DNA of 15,854 nucleotides from an archaeon UBA55 (lineage in GTDB: Archaea; Undinarchaeota; Undinarchaeia; Undinarchaeales; Undinarchaeaceae): contig DAFN01000003.1 of assembly GCA_002495465.1 (NCBI GenBank), positions 14,712-30,565 on the forward strand. The letters run 5' to 3'. The position numbers and the translations under genes were made by a program. Positions 14,404 through 15,854 of this stretch are shown one piece after another. The notes beneath the pieces are model-generated. The model saw only the letters and a program-made list of their open reading frames with translations. It did not search any database and was not told the origin of the DNA. Within the stretch, counting starts at the first letter, position 1, and each line of letters begins with the position of its first letter.

Positions 14404-15107
14404 ACTATAAGATGACCACCTCCCCATCTCTGCGGAATGAAGGGATCTTCATATCCACTCGTTCCTGTTGTTCCACTCGTTCCTGTTGTTCCTGTTTGAG
14501 CTTGCTGAGCTGCTGCCTCTTCGGCTATATTAACAAGATTCCAAGTTTCGAGCTTCAGCCGGATTCTGTCAGTATTTGTAGAAACTATAGTTTCAAAATA
14601 AGGAACGGTAATTCCAAAAACCACCTTTGTCTTAGTCTGCAGAGTTTCAGTTCTCCTCAAACTCGGCAAGTACTGGATAATTTCACCAATTTCTTGGCGT
14701 CTCTGTGGCATGCTTCCCAATTCCCACATTACTGAATCACCGGTATCCATAAACCGTAACTCAAATCTGAAATTAGTCCACCGTCCGGAAAGTATCGTCT
14801 CAAGTTTATCCAGCCCAACATCCTGTGCCCACTGCCTGTCAGCTCCCATTCTGCTGATTATCTGAGCTCCAGTCATATCTATGTCCTCGTCATAAGAGCT
14901 CAGTATCGCACTCATCATCATCCTCGCGGCGGCTCCCTTTTCCGCCTCCTCAAGTACGACTTCCTTTGACTCTATACTTGAGGGAATATTTACTGAAAAG
15001 ACTACAACTATCGAAACTGCGATAACTATGGTACCGACGACTGCCATTATATCCGCTGTTGTCGGCTCTTCAACAGCTTTCGTATTTCTAAAAAGTCCTC
15101 TCCGCAT
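14400..15107 (-). CDS. Uncharacterised single-span protein with pilin-like layout and Thr/Gly/Ser-rich tail
   Basis: A 235-residue protein I do not recognise as a named family. The N-terminus is basic (MRRGLFRNTKA), then comes one hydrophobic helix (about 20-38), then an extracytoplasmic domain with an Arg- and Glu-rich helix followed by mixed alpha/beta sequence. The tail is low-complexity (TGTTGTSGTTGTSG, about 207-220) before a short basic and Gly-rich end. Topology and size resemble archaeal pilins or pseudopilins, but no clear class III cleavage site is present. The start is the second half of a TGATG overlap with the upstream gene, with GAGAGGT (15124-15118) ten bases before the ATG. 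The stop overlaps the next start as ATGA. Coupling to a repeat-bearing surface protein suggests all three form one envelope structure. Confidence 0.6.
   Translation of the reverse strand: MRRGLFRNTKAVEEPTTADIMAVVGTIVIAVSIVVVFSVNIPSSIESKEVVLEEAEKGAAARMMMSAILSSYDEDIDMTGAQIISRMGADRQWAQDVGLDKLETILSGRWTNFRFELRFMDTGDSVMWELGSMPQRRQEIGEIIQYLPSLRRTETLQTKTKVVFGITVPYFETIVSTNTDRIRLKLETWNLVNIAEEAAAQQAQTGTTGTSGTTGTSGYEDPFIPQRWGGGHLIV
14455..14490 (-). repeat. Perfect 18-bp tandem duplication in the low-complexity tail
   Basis: Two identical 18-base units, 14455-14472 and 14473-14490, followed by a partial third, encode six-residue Gly/Thr/Ser repeats (GTTGTS). Units in whole codons keep the frame when copy number changes, so the tail length may vary between strains. 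Confidence 0.8.
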
Positions 15108-15854
15108 CAGTCAAGCGACCTCTCTATTGTGCTTGTGTAGACAGTTCTCTCATAAACTAATCCATACTCATTGGACGGAATTAGAATTTCAATTTCATTG
15201 CCATTGTAGTATCCAAGAACTTCAACATCTATAGAATATCTGTCATATTTGGAAAAGCCAGGGATGTTTCTTCCATATTTATACACATTAGGTGCAAAGT
15301 CCCGTGTTTTTTCTCCATACCAGGTTTCGTTCAGTTTGAAAGCACTTGGAAATGATGCACCTATTTCATCATAATCATAAGTATAATCTGGCTCAGTACT
15401 TCCCTTCTCATACCAGTTTTCTGTAACTCTGAGGTTCATATCACAGTCCGCAAAGCTGTCAAATGTCAAAAAGAGTTTACCACTCTGCACTCTTGGATTA
15501 GTTCTAAATGCGAGGCTTCCGACTTCTACCTTCAAAACCCCTTTCTTGTGTCCAAGACCTCCTTTGTCTATTGTCACCGGAATGCTTGCATATGTCGGAA
15601 AATCACAATTAACTACCGACTGAATGACTTCTGTACTAGGATTATCTAAATCATTAATCTCTGCTTTCCAGATGTAGGGATATTTCTGAATACAATTACC
15701 TTTATCAGAAGCTCCAGACCATTCAACCACTCCTTTAGCAATCGAGCCAGGCACCCTGAGGCATTCATCTGAGGATATAAGAGTTTCAAGAATTTCAGTC
15801 GCAACGACACTTGAGGATTCAACCTGAACCTGCTTGACAAGACCAACGCTCGTT
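15107..15854 (-). CDS. Uncharacterised pilin-like surface protein, 5' truncated by window edge
   Basis: The frame is open from the TGA at 15107-15109 to the window end, so at least 248 residues are visible and the true start lies beyond 15854; the GTG at 15754 is internal. The visible N-terminal part (KQVQVESSSVVATEILETL) looks like the helix that follows a membrane segment in archaeal pilin-like proteins. It is followed by SDECLRVPGSIAKG and a beta-rich ectodomain with several cysteines and many aromatic residues (for example YTYDYDEIG, DRYSIDVEVLGYY). It is the first visible gene of the three-gene set and is coupled to the next by a TGATG overlap. The family is not recognised; extracytoplasmic location is the main supportable statement. 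Confidence 0.6.
   Translation of the reverse strand, partial: TSVGLVKQVQVESSSVVATEILETLISSDECLRVPGSIAKGVVEWSGASDKGNCIQKYPYIWKAEINDLDNPSTEVIQSVVNCDFPTYASIPVTIDKGGLGHKKGVLKVEVGSLAFRTNPRVQSGKLFLTFDSFADCDMNLRVTENWYEKGSTEPDYTYDYDEIGASFPSAFKLNETWYGEKTRDFAPNVYKYGRNIPGFSKYDRYSIDVEVLGYYNGNEIEILIPSNEYGLVYERTVYTSTIERSLD
15118..15124 (-). promoter_or_regulatory. Shine-Dalgarno site for the internal gene starting at 15107
   Basis: The minus strand reads GAGAGGT ten bases before the ATG. Such a site inside an operon contrasts with the leaderless first genes and supports the chosen start at the TGATG overlap. Confidence 0.5.

Overview
This window looks like a compact archaeal genome fragment. The evidence is an archaeal-type AMP phosphorylase with the extra N-terminal domain, a homologue of the Thermococcus ADP-dependent serine kinase SerK, archaeal glycosylation families (DUF354, DUF2304, an Alg7/AglH-like GlcNAc-1-phosphate transferase, a UPF0104 flippase-like protein), and TATA elements centred 25-27 nt before the start codons of most transcription units, the spacing expected for leaderless mRNAs. 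Genes are packed with ATGA or TGATG overlaps, and convergent stop codons touch or overlap. A DPANN-type lineage (Nanohaloarchaeota or Aenigmarchaeota grade) is plausible but not proven. Apart from the calcium-binding repeat protein, the proteins are not strongly acidic, so an extreme halophile is not indicated.

Layout. Positions 1-434 (+) hold the 3' end of a probable membrane (GT-C type) glycosyltransferase, converging with zero spacing on a polyprenyl-phosphate glycosyltransferase (435-1328, -). That gene is divergent from a hexosamine/hexose phosphomutase (1422-2750, +). Positions 2753-7569 (-) form a tight six-gene operon in transcription order: DUF354 glycosyltransferase-like protein, UDP-HexNAc:polyprenyl-P transferase, nucleotide-sugar epimerase, DPM1-like GT2, DUF2304 membrane protein, flippase-like protein. 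Upstream on the same strand lie a membrane-anchored transcription regulator (7675-8628) and a GT4 glycosyltransferase (8650-9603). The SerK homologue (9667-10404, +) converges on AMP phosphorylase (10401-11927, -). The right end (11989-15854, -) is a translationally coupled three-gene set of proteins with membrane-anchored or pilin-like features. Its last member carries about 17 thrombospondin type 3 calcium-binding repeats.

How they fit together. The left 9.6 kb make and transfer a lipid-linked glycan for surface proteins. The most interesting element is the regulator: signal peptide, two CWB2-like cell-wall-binding repeats outside, one membrane span, and a winged helix-turn-helix inside. 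Ten-base repeats (consensus TRTGAAAACG) occur as a cluster just upstream of the TATA box of the six-gene operon, and again between the TATA box and start codon of the regulator's own gene. This suggests a one-component envelope sensor that activates the glycan operon and represses itself. The circuit is inferred; the repeats and domains are visible.

I found no tRNA, rRNA, CRISPR array, insertion sequence or integrase. No stretch over about 105 bases lacks a gene; the longest gap (7570-7674) holds the operator cluster and operon promoter.
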